The notes under the pieces: generated by a model | Database searches by the model: none | The model's input: only the letters and a program-made list of their open reading frames with translations | Told to the model about the DNA's origin: nothing | Program-made: the position numbers and the translations under genes | Source of the DNA: Halobacteriovorax sp. GB3 | Lineage (GTDB): Bacteria > Bdellovibrionota > Bacteriovoracia > Bacteriovoracales > Bacteriovoracaceae | Assembly: GCF_028649655.1 (NCBI RefSeq) | Contig: NZ_JAQSLN010000004.1 | Span: 326,452-390,451, forward strand | Direction: 5' to 3' | DNA: 64,000 bases | Part shown: positions 16,732 through 25,007 of the stretch, piece by piece | Numbering within the stretch: the first letter of the stretch is position 1 | How the letters are laid out: each line of letters opens with the position of its first letter

Positions 16732-17942
16732 TATTGCCCTCCTGCCATCATTTCAATTACAAGAGGTCCACCAACAATTAGAAAAACGGCCGGTGTGATC
16801 AAAAATAGCATGGGAAAGAGAATTTTAGTTGCAGCTGTCGCTCCAGCCTTTTCAACATCGGCAGATTTCTTCTGTCTAATTTCAACAGCAAGTGCTTTTA
16901 AGATTGGACCAATAGATGCCCCAACAGAGTCTGCGGCAATCAGTGTTGCACAGAATGAAGAAATAACCATCATATCAGATCTCCAGGCCATATTACGTAA
17001 GGCCTCAGATCGACTTGCTCCAATTTTAATTTCCTTAATAAGAATTTCAAATTCTTCTGTGAGTGGAGATTTTCGTGCCTTTTCAACTACTTTAGTCATT
17101 GCAGCGACAAAATCTAAACCAGCTTCAACAGAAAGAGCTAGCATATCAACACAAAATGGCATCGATGATGTTATATCTTTTTGTCTCTTCTCAATTTTTC
17201 CTTTGATCCAAATATCGGGATAAACAAAACCAAGAAGAGCAACTCCTGGAATATATGAAAGTGGCCATGTCTCTTCAAGAAATGTTCTAATGACAATAAA
17301 GACAATTGGAAAACCAAGAATCAAAAAGAGTTTAAAGGCATAAAAGTCTTCAGTCGTTAGATAATCAGTTAAACCAGCACTGGCTAATTTTCTTTTATAC
17401 TTCTCTCTAATTTTTTTCTTATTTTTCATCTGCGCTACAATGGGTGAAACGTAACGCTTAAAAAATGGCCTTGAATATTTTAGAACGATTCCATGTTCTT
17501 CCTGGGCCTGACCTTTTCCCTTATCAGAACCATCTTCTAATTTTTCTTGTGCCTTATATTCATCTTCATCCGCAAACATAGTTCGCGTAATAATTAACGT
17601 CGCAATACCAATGAGAATGACACCAGCGTAGAGCAAGAGATCAGAAGTCTCTTCAAAGATTCCCTCCTCTCCTTTCAGATACTGACATCCCTCTTTAGAA
17701 CCAAGTTTACATGCTTCTCGTATGTACTTTGTTCCAAGCGCTTTAGATCTCTCATTCTCAACTCTTTTAAAACGAAGTCCTAAATCCAAACAATTCGGTG
17801 CCGAGCCTCGTTCACAGCCATCTTTCAATAAAAGATTGATGTCCCGACCACTGAAACCCTTGTACGTACTATTCACATTAGACTGCGCTAACGTTATTGA
17901 TATCGAAAATATTAGACTTATAAAAAGCAGCAAAATTCTCAT
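16731..17942 (-). CDS. TadC-like type II/IV secretion F-domain protein with Sel1/Hcp-like N-terminal extension
   Basis: 403 aa. The C-terminal part (about 200-400) matches the inner-membrane F-domain platform of Tad pilus and type II secretion systems, with MPFCVDMLALSVEAGLDF, the segment GASRSEALRNMA and a closing hydrophobic helix. Unusually the N-terminus has a signal peptide (1-19), then a short repeat region with paired cysteines (GCERGSAPNC, ACKLGSKEGC) that looks like Sel1/Hcp-type disulphide repeats, then a membrane helix (105-122). The ATG follows GGAG. It is the first gene of the FHA/PP2C operon; tadA and tadB are not adjacent. Confidence 0.83.
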   Translation of the reverse strand: MRILLLFISLIFSISITLAQSNVNSTYKGFSGRDINLLLKDGCERGSAPNCLDLGLRFKRVENERSKALGTKYIREACKLGSKEGCQYLKGEEGIFEETSDLLLYAGVILIGIATLIITRTMFADEDEYKAQEKLEDGSDKGKGQAQEEHGIVLKYSRPFFKRYVSPIVAQMKNKKKIREKYKRKLASAGLTDYLTTEDFYAFKLFLILGFPIVFIVIRTFLEETWPLSYIPGVALLGFVYPDIWIKGKIEKRQKDITSSMPFCVDMLALSVEAGLDFVAAMTKVVEKARKSPLTEEFEILIKEIKIGASRSEALRNMAWRSDMMVISSFCATLIAADSVGASIGPILKALAVEIRQKKSADVEKAGATAATKILFPMLFLITPAVFLIVGGPLVIEMMAGGQ

Positions 17943-18044
17943 GTTCTACTCCATAAGTATAGAATATCAGAGAATATGCTGCATTTAGACAAACGACACT
18001 ATTTTGCCGTTTGAAGAAAGTAATTGAATTCTTTAATCAGCTAT

Positions 18045-19109
18045 TTAGCTAATCAACTTTGCCAGCTCTTCAACAAAAGTTTTTGAAGAACTAGTCCCTA
18101 CTTTTTTGGCAACATCAGGGATATAAATTGGTTTGTACTCTTTAAAGTAACCTTTTTTACTTCTTTGAATGTTTTGAAGTCTTTCGGTAAGAACAGCATT
18201 TTTAATTTTCTTTGTCTTAACTGCTTCTTTTAAACCTTCCAACGCCTTCTTCGCAAATTCCATATCACGATACTCAACAATATCACTTCCAGCATTAATC
18301 GCCATAACTGCCGCTTCTTCAACTCCATAGTGATTAGTAATCGCCTGCATTTGCATATCATCAGAAATAATGAGCTTACTATACTTCATCTCATCACGAA
18401 GAATTTGATGGGCCTTCTCACTAAGTGAGCAAGGTAATTTCGGATCAATTCCCTCAACGATTATATGGGCCATCATAACAAATTCAACTCGCGATTTAAC
18501 GGCCTTAACAAAAGGAATAAATTCAACATCTCTTAACTCGTCGAGTGATTTACTCACTTTAGGTAAATCAAAATGTGAATCTAAAACGGTATCACCGTGT
18601 CCAGGAAAATGTTTTGCACAAGCGAGCACATTTCCTGTTTGCAGGCCTCTGATCGCTGAAGAAACAAACTTAGATACTGTTTCAGGATCTTTTCCAAAAG
18701 CGCGATCTCCAATGACTTTATTTTTGTCATTTGTCCACACATCACAAACTGGAGCTAAGTTTACATTTACACCACATGCAGCAAGTTCATCGGCCATAAT
18801 TTTATGAACGTGAAAGCACTGTTTTGGTGATTCTGTTAGTGAGATATCGTGCATTGGTGGAAATTGTGTAAATCCACTTTTAAAGCGAATAACTCTTCCA
18901 CCTTCATGATCAACAGCTATAAATAATGGGTATTCTCTACGACATTGTTGAATTGAATTCACAAGCTCAGCCAATTGAGCCGGATTCTCGTAATTCTTTG
19001 AAAATAGAATTACACCACCGATGTCTTCTGATTCTAAAAATTCTCTCTCATCATCTGTTAAGCTTGTTCCGGAAAGACCGGTAAAGATTAACTGTCCAAT
19101 ACTATTCAT
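18045..19109 (-). CDS. nagZ: beta-N-acetylhexosaminidase, glycoside hydrolase family 3
   Basis: Cytoplasmic glucosaminidase that removes GlcNAc from anhydro-muropeptides during peptidoglycan recycling; 354 aa from the ATG at 19109, chosen because GGAG lies 6 bp upstream. A longer frame to 19154 adds an unlikely N-terminus. Landmarks: GGVILFSKNYEN, AVDHEGGRV, ACAKHFPGHGDT (the NagZ catalytic His/Asp loop) and ISDDMQMQAI (nucleophile Asp). Compared with E. coli it has about 15 extra C-terminal residues. It is the last gene of the permease cluster. In a predator it could process either its own or prey-derived murein. Confidence 0.93.
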   Translation of the reverse strand: MNSIGQLIFTGLSGTSLTDDEREFLESEDIGGVILFSKNYENPAQLAELVNSIQQCRREYPLFIAVDHEGGRVIRFKSGFTQFPPMHDISLTESPKQCFHVHKIMADELAACGVNVNLAPVCDVWTNDKNKVIGDRAFGKDPETVSKFVSSAIRGLQTGNVLACAKHFPGHGDTVLDSHFDLPKVSKSLDELRDVEFIPFVKAVKSRVEFVMMAHIIVEGIDPKLPCSLSEKAHQILRDEMKYSKLIISDDMQMQAITNHYGVEEAAVMAINAGSDIVEYRDMEFAKKALEGLKEAVKTKKIKNAVLTERLQNIQRSKKGYFKEYKPIYIPDVAKKVGTSSSKTFVEELAKLIS

Positions 19110-19176
19110 TAACATCTCCAATGTTAACTCTCCACTCAACAATACATTGTACAACTTCTCGGTTTTTTTTCTAGAT

Positions 19177-20019
19177 TCAGAAGGATTTTCGCGGGTCTAT
19201 TTGGTCTCTAAGCCCATCACCCAATAAATTTAGTCCTATAATCAGCCCGCCAAGTGTAACACTCAATAAAATTACAATAAATGGAGCTTCTAATAAAACG
19301 GTCTTTCCCATAGAAAGAAGAGAGCCCCAAGAATATTCACTACCACCAAGACCTAAAAATCCTAGTGCCGCCTCACTAATAACAACACCACCAACACCAA
19401 GAACAATATTTACAATAAGTACTGGTAGAATTGATGGAATCACTGTTTTTATAAAAAGATGATACTCTCCAACGCCAATGGCCCTCGCACTTTCTACATA
19501 ACTTAATCCCATAACTCTCTGAGTTTCTCCCCTAGCTATACGGGCATAAGCAGGCCAACCTGTAAAAACTAAAGTAAGAACAAGTCCTGGAACAGATTGT
19601 CCAGTAACCGCCATCACCATGATTGCAATGAGGATACTTGGAAAAATGAAGATGAGATTTGTTAATAAATCAGAAATATATTTTACTGAATTAGGACCTT
19701 CTACCGTCATATAGCCAACAACGACGCCAATAAGGGCAGATAAGAAACTTACCGTAAAAGAAACACTCAATGAATATACAAGTCCCTGTGATAAGACTTC
19801 AAGCATTGAGCGACCATAAATATCAGAACCAAAAATAAATTCTTTTCCAGGAGAAAGTAACTCGAATTCAATTGAACTAGATGGAATATAAGGATTTACA
19901 ATTGTTCCCGCTAAAAAATGAGAATAAACAAACCAAATGATGGCCCATAGAAAATAAAGACCCATAATAAAGGCACCAATTTTTAATTCTCTATTCCAAG
20001 ACTTTATTTGTTCAATCAT
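19177..20019 (-). CDS. peptide ABC transporter permease, DppC/OppC type
   Basis: 280 aa inner-membrane permease of a peptide/nickel ABC importer. N-terminal helix, then FIFGSDIYGRSMLEVL (the DppC N-terminal signature) and the EAA loop YVESARAIGVGEYHLFIKTVIPSILP that contacts the ATPase; the end has GLNLLGDGLRDQIDPR, typical of this family. It follows the DppB-type gene by 2 bp. No ATPase or binding-protein gene is adjacent, so the partners lie elsewhere. Neighbouring nagZ suggests peptides or muropeptides as substrate. Confidence 0.92.
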   Translation of the reverse strand: MIEQIKSWNRELKIGAFIMGLYFLWAIIWFVYSHFLAGTIVNPYIPSSSIEFELLSPGKEFIFGSDIYGRSMLEVLSQGLVYSLSVSFTVSFLSALIGVVVGYMTVEGPNSVKYISDLLTNLIFIFPSILIAIMVMAVTGQSVPGLVLTLVFTGWPAYARIARGETQRVMGLSYVESARAIGVGEYHLFIKTVIPSILPVLIVNIVLGVGGVVISEAALGFLGLGGSEYSWGSLLSMGKTVLLEAPFIVILLSVTLGGLIIGLNLLGDGLRDQIDPRKSF

Positions 20020-20021
20020 AG

Positions 20022-20936
20022 TTAAGCCTTTATCCTTGGATCAATGATTGAGTTTACAAAATCAATTAAGAAGTAAACCCCCATGTAGATTACTGTTGAA
20101 TAAAGAATGACTCCTTGTACGATTGGGTAGTCTCTATTTGAAATGGCATCAAATAAGAGAAGTCCCATTCCAGGGATATCAAAGATCGTCTCACTAATCA
20201 TTGTCCCTGCTAAAACGACAGATAACTGTATTGCGACGATATTTAAAATAGTCGGTAGACATACCTTCATTAATCGAAAAAGGACCGCACGATTACAAAG
20301 CCCCTTTGCTTTCAAAACCTGGACCCAAGGCTCACTTCTTTCTTCTAAGAATTTGTTACGACTCACTCTTGAAACAATTGAAGAAAGAGGAAGAACAAGA
20401 GTTAAGACGGGAAGGATTGTATGCTTCCACGTCGTCCACTCAGAGACGGGAAGAAGGTTTAATTTTATAGAGAAAATCAAAACAAGTATCGGAGCAAGAG
20501 AAAATATTGGAAACGAAAGAGCTAGCAGTGAAAAGATTCTTAAGAAGTTATCAGCTAGTCCTGATTTTCTAAAACCAGCCCATATCCCCATTAATGTTCC
20601 TAATGGCGCTGAAATAGATACTGTTAAGAATGCGAGCATAATTGTCGGCCCCATATGTACCTTTAACAACTCGAGGACATCTTTCTTTTTAAATAATGAC
20701 TGACCTAAATCCCCCTTAACCAATCCACCTAAAAAGGATAGATACTGCTTTAATACGGGAAGATTTAAACCAAGTTGAGTTCTATAGGCTTCAATCTCTT
20801 CTAGCGAAGCCTCAGGCCCTAAAATCCTTTCAACAGGATCTCCTGGAGAGAGACGAATAATAAAAAAGATAAGAGTTACTGCTAGAAAGATAGTTAGAAG
20901 TGAATATAAAAGTTTTCCTATTTTAGATTCTGTCAT
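20022..20936 (-). CDS. peptide ABC transporter permease, DppB/OppB type
   Basis: 304 aa. It starts with the family pattern of a membrane helix followed by FIIRLSPGDPVERILGPEAS, then LPVLKQYLSFLGGLVKGDLGQS. The EAA loop appears as WVQVLKAKGLCNRAVLFRLM and the C-terminus has the IFDIPGMGLLLFDAISNRDYP signature. It is the partner of the DppC-type permease immediately downstream, and its start overlaps the lipoprotein stop by 1 bp. Confidence 0.92.
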   Translation of the reverse strand: MTESKIGKLLYSLLTIFLAVTLIFFIIRLSPGDPVERILGPEASLEEIEAYRTQLGLNLPVLKQYLSFLGGLVKGDLGQSLFKKKDVLELLKVHMGPTIMLAFLTVSISAPLGTLMGIWAGFRKSGLADNFLRIFSLLALSFPIFSLAPILVLIFSIKLNLLPVSEWTTWKHTILPVLTLVLPLSSIVSRVSRNKFLEERSEPWVQVLKAKGLCNRAVLFRLMKVCLPTILNIVAIQLSVVLAGTMISETIFDIPGMGLLLFDAISNRDYPIVQGVILYSTVIYMGVYFLIDFVNSIIDPRIKA

Positions 20937-21688
20937 TACTCAACCTCAATCATACTTAGTGCTTGAGCTACCCAAAAATACTTTTTAAGTTTTAAATCAT
21001 CATCAAAGAAATAAAACTGAACATGGTTTTCAGTTTTAAGTGAAAAACGAAAATTTCCATCTTCACTTTTTCCATCATAACTAAATTCGGCATCTTGAAA
21101 TACACCTTCTGGTATATTCAAATACTGTTCCTGAAAATATGGATAACCATTCCATATGAGCTTAAACTTCATACTCCCATGATTTTTCTTAATCGCTTCA
21201 CTAAGAAAACCTGAATAACCTAAACATTCAGCGACTTGATTATAAAAACAGAATACATTGCTATTTGTAGGAAAATCATAAGATCGTCTTCCCTTCCACT
21301 GTGCTTCTGGAGAATTTAGAATAACTTCTAGTTTTTTCTCCTTAACGTTCACCTTCATTGCACTAACGTATTTTTTACCATCAAACCAAACTTCGTAGTA
21401 CGAGCTTTCAGGCCTAAAGAGATCCTTTCCCTTCAATTGTCCAAGATTAGATACCAGAATAGACTTTTCTAAAACATTCGCTGTCTTAGTTGAATCACTA
21501 AGAAGAACTTTTTTTACAACAAACTTATTACTCTTTTCTTTGTAAAATCTTTTTCGAGTTACATAGAAGTCACCCGACTTGTCTGTAAGTTTGTAATTTA
21601 CAGCTAGTGAATTTGTTATCTTATCTTTACTGCTCGTCGAGCAAGCAGTAACCAATACGACGAGCCCAAGAGTTAAAAGAAACCTCAT
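20936..21688 (-). CDS. predicted lipoprotein of unknown function
   Basis: 250 aa. A signal sequence with lipobox LVTAC (Cys16) marks an outer- or inner-membrane lipoprotein. The rest is a beta-rich exported domain without a motif I recognise (WFDGKKYVSAMKVNVKEKKLEVIL, later KLIWNGYPYFQEQYLN). It sits 1 bp overlapped with both the PilZ-like gene and the dppB-type gene, so it probably serves the same pathway as the permeases, but it does not resemble a solute-binding protein. Confidence 0.8.
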   Translation of the reverse strand: MRFLLTLGLVVLVTACSTSSKDKITNSLAVNYKLTDKSGDFYVTRKRFYKEKSNKFVVKKVLLSDSTKTANVLEKSILVSNLGQLKGKDLFRPESSYYEVWFDGKKYVSAMKVNVKEKKLEVILNSPEAQWKGRRSYDFPTNSNVFCFYNQVAECLGYSGFLSEAIKKNHGSMKFKLIWNGYPYFQEQYLNIPEGVFQDAEFSYDGKSEDGNFRFSLKTENHVQFYFFDDDLKLKKYFWVAQALSMIEVE

Positions 21689-22497
21689 TACTGTCCTTCA
21701 TTTTTAAGGAACATTTCAAATTGCTCTTCTACTTCTAGAATATAGTCAGAGTCATTTAAAAATTGTTCCAGATATTCATTAGATTGAGAGTTTGAAGAGA
21801 AATGAACTCCAACCTTTTTCATCGGAGCTTGTGAAGCCCTTGGATTAACATAAGTAACTATGTAGACAATTTCTAAATCATCTAAAAGAATGCTTTCATT
21901 ATCTTCAACTCTTAAATAGCATTCTTTTGGAAATTTTTGATTGATGAAATTTGAGAATACTTCTTCTTCATTAGCATTAATAAAAAAAGATAATCCATTC
22001 TTTGAAAAATCAGTAACTCTGTATTTTAAAACGAGCTCAGATTCTCTATGAAAATCTTTTAAGAATTTTAGATCATCATTTTTATGGGCCTGAAATGAAA
22101 TAACATTACTGCCCACTTCTTGATCATTCTCAATCTCTAAAAATAATGTATGACCAGGAAAAGTAAGAAGTCTTTCATTTTCACGTTTCTCTGTACGATA
22201 GAATTTATCAATCGACTCAATAAGTCCCTTCTCTCGATCTAGTATGCGAATTCTTGAAAAGTAGTGGACCTCATCTAATGAGAAAGACATTAAAAGTGTA
22301 TCGTCATTTTTAAATGAAAAAGGAATCGTCTCTAAGTTGATTTGATTACCATGAACGAAAGTGAAAAAAGAGGAAGCTCTTGCTTCCTCTTCATTCCATA
22401 TTTTAACAGATACTTGTTCTTTAATTGCGCGAGCAATTTTCGGTAGGATCTCTGACAAGAGAAATCCTTGAAATTTTACTCCAAGGCTTGAGGCCAT
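21688..22497 (-). CDS. PilZ-like (YcgR-type) probable c-di-GMP-binding protein
   Basis: 269 aa, no signal peptide. Residues about 100-160 and 180-260 resemble a YcgR-like arrangement. RTEKRENERLL can serve as the arginine c-di-GMP motif, and VTDFSKNGLSF matches the D-x-S-x-x-G motif of PilZ domains. The order and spacing are looser than in the textbook domain, so the call is moderate. The gene is 27 bp downstream of mreB and overlaps the lipoprotein gene by 1 bp. Confidence 0.6.
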   Translation of the reverse strand: MASSLGVKFQGFLLSEILPKIARAIKEQVSVKIWNEEEARASSFFTFVHGNQINLETIPFSFKNDDTLLMSFSLDEVHYFSRIRILDREKGLIESIDKFYRTEKRENERLLTFPGHTLFLEIENDQEVGSNVISFQAHKNDDLKFLKDFHRESELVLKYRVTDFSKNGLSFFINANEEEVFSNFINQKFPKECYLRVEDNESILLDDLEIVYIVTYVNPRASQAPMKKVGVHFSSNSQSNEYLEQFLNDSDYILEVEEQFEMFLKNEGQ

Positions 22498-22524
22498 ATT
22501 TTTCTTCCCTGAAAAATGTGTTCT

Positions 22525-23565
<1,041 letters not shown>

Positions 23566-23579
23566 TTATCCCTTATTTT

Positions 23580-24665
23580 TTACCAGTGATAGTGTCTAAT
23601 ATTTTCACCGCGCTCAGCGATATCGGCCATGGCTTCGATTCCTAGCTCGATATGAAGGTCAGTGTATTTTCTAAAAACGCTCTTTGCAGATTTCTTCGTT
23701 TTGATTCCACCCTTTTTCATAGGGCAATCAGAAATTAGCAGAAGCGCTCCAATGTTAACTTTACTCACAAAACATGAAGTGAATAATGCAGCAGTTTCCA
23801 TCTCTACAGCAAGAACTCTCTCTTCAATCAATTGTGTTTTAAATCCATCATCAAATTCCCAAAAGCGGTAATCTGTAGAGTGGATAGTTCCCGTTCTATA
23901 CTCCATTCCGTGCTCAACAAGAATTTGTGAAACAAACTTTTGAACCTTAAATGTTGGTAGCGCCGGAACTTGTTGAGGTAGAAAGTGATTTGAAACACCT
24001 TCTGCTCTAATTGAGGCAATAGGTAGAACAAAGTCACCAACTTTCAAAGATGGGTGAACCGCACCGGCAAGTCCAAGGAAAAGAACTGCTTTAGGTTGAA
24101 CAACAGAGATTAGCTCTCCAATGAGAGCGGCCATCGCTGCACCAACACCAAATTCAATAATCGTAACTTTAGCCTTTTTAGAACTTGAAGCTTTAAAAGC
24201 GGAACCTTGTGTATATTTATGGTCATCAAGAAGACCATTAAATCTTTCTAGGTAGTAATGAAAATTTGTAAGAATAATCTGTTGTTGAAAATCTTTAAAA
24301 TCATGACCAGTGTAACGCTCAAGCATATCAATGGCGATTTTTCTCTTTTCTTCGTTCCAGTGAATTCTTCTCGCTCTTAGTTGAGCTTTCTTTTCTTCAA
24401 CAGCACTAGCTTGTCTCTTCGTAGCCTTTTTTACACTTTCAATATTTTTTTCAATTGAAGCTTTTAATGACTTCGCCGTAACAGACTTAGGAGCTGCTTC
24501 TATTTTTGGAGCAACTTTCTTAATTGTTTTCTTAGCAGTTGCTTTTTTTGTCGTTTTTTTGACGGCCTTCTTTTTAGCAGTTTTCTTCGTCGTTGAAGCT
24601 TTTGCTTTCTTAGAAGTTGTGGCCTTTTTCTTTGTAGAAGAAGTTGTCGCTTTTTTCTTGGCCAT
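23580..24665 (-). CDS. amn: AMP nucleosidase-like protein with lysine-rich histone-like N-terminal tail
   Basis: 361 aa from the ATG at 24665, with an AAGGTGAG site upstream; a GTG 9 bp earlier is possible. The C-terminal 240 residues match the catalytic domain of AMP nucleosidase (ERYTGHDFKDFQQQIILTNF, then a GAAMAALIGEL / LGLAGAVHP nucleoside-phosphorylase fold, and AVEMETAALF with the catalytic Glu region), which splits AMP to adenine and ribose 5-phosphate. The first about 70 residues are Lys/Ala/Thr-rich (KKKATT, TKKTAKKKAVKKTTKKAT), like bacterial histone H1-type tails, and probably bind nucleic acid or another polyanion. The N-terminal domain of E. coli Amn is missing. Confidence 0.85.
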   Translation of the reverse strand: MAKKKATTSSTKKKATTSKKAKASTTKKTAKKKAVKKTTKKATAKKTIKKVAPKIEAAPKSVTAKSLKASIEKNIESVKKATKRQASAVEEKKAQLRARRIHWNEEKRKIAIDMLERYTGHDFKDFQQQIILTNFHYYLERFNGLLDDHKYTQGSAFKASSSKKAKVTIIEFGVGAAMAALIGELISVVQPKAVLFLGLAGAVHPSLKVGDFVLPIASIRAEGVSNHFLPQQVPALPTFKVQKFVSQILVEHGMEYRTGTIHSTDYRFWEFDDGFKTQLIEERVLAVEMETAALFTSCFVSKVNIGALLLISDCPMKKGGIKTKKSAKSVFRKYTDLHIELGIEAMADIAERGENIRHYHW

Positions 24666-24827
24666 TTCTCTCACCTTCTTTTGTATTCCCTTACTTATAA
24701 TCTATAAAATGTACCATTTAGAGGGAATTGTTGACAACTCTTATAAATATTGAAAATACCATTTATTTAGAGTGGATCCTATCGAGAATACCCGTTTCCA
24801 TCTTTTGGCTTGTCATATCTTAACAAA

Positions 24828-24857
24828 TTGCGTAGTATGGTGCTTCATTGTTAATAT
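24828..24857 (+). promoter_or_regulatory. possible promoter for the small basic protein gene
   Basis: TTGCGT (24828-24833) and TAATAT (24852-24857) spaced 18 bp, about 25 bp before the ATG at 24882. This is a moderate match to sigma-70 consensus in the divergent gap with the AMP-nucleosidase gene; other hexamer choices exist in this AT-rich stretch. Confidence 0.35.
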
Positions 24858-24881
24858 AACACATAGCAAAAGGACAACGTT

Positions 24882-24986
24882 ATGGGTATGGGTCGTAAGA
24901 AAACAGTTCTTAAAATGAAAAGAAAAAAGAACCAAGCAAAGAAAAAAGCCAGAATTCTTAAAAGAATTCAAGCTGCTAAAAAGTAA
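24882..24986 (+). CDS. very small Lys/Arg-rich protein (34 aa)
   Basis: ATG at 24882 with AAAGGA upstream, TAA at 24984-24986. The peptide begins MGMGRKKTVLKMKRKKNQAK; about half of its residues are Lys or Arg and there are no acidic residues. Such a composition fits RNA, ribosome or DNA binding. It stands alone between two minus-strand genes, with its own putative promoter, and its last codons form the left arm of a strong hairpin terminator. The function is unknown; the clean ribosome binding site and terminator support a real gene. Confidence 0.7.
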   Translation: MGMGRKKTVLKMKRKKNQAKKKARILKRIQAAKK

Positions 24987-25007
24987 AAGCAGTAGCTTTT
25001 ACTTTTT
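24978..25007. terminator. perfect bidirectional hairpin terminator
   Basis: A 13 bp perfect stem (24978-24990 with 24995-25007), loop AGTA, with A-rich left and T-rich right arms, so it can work for both convergent genes. It overlaps the 3' ends of both: the 34-aa gene on the plus strand and the lipoprotein gene on the minus strand. Confidence 0.85.
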
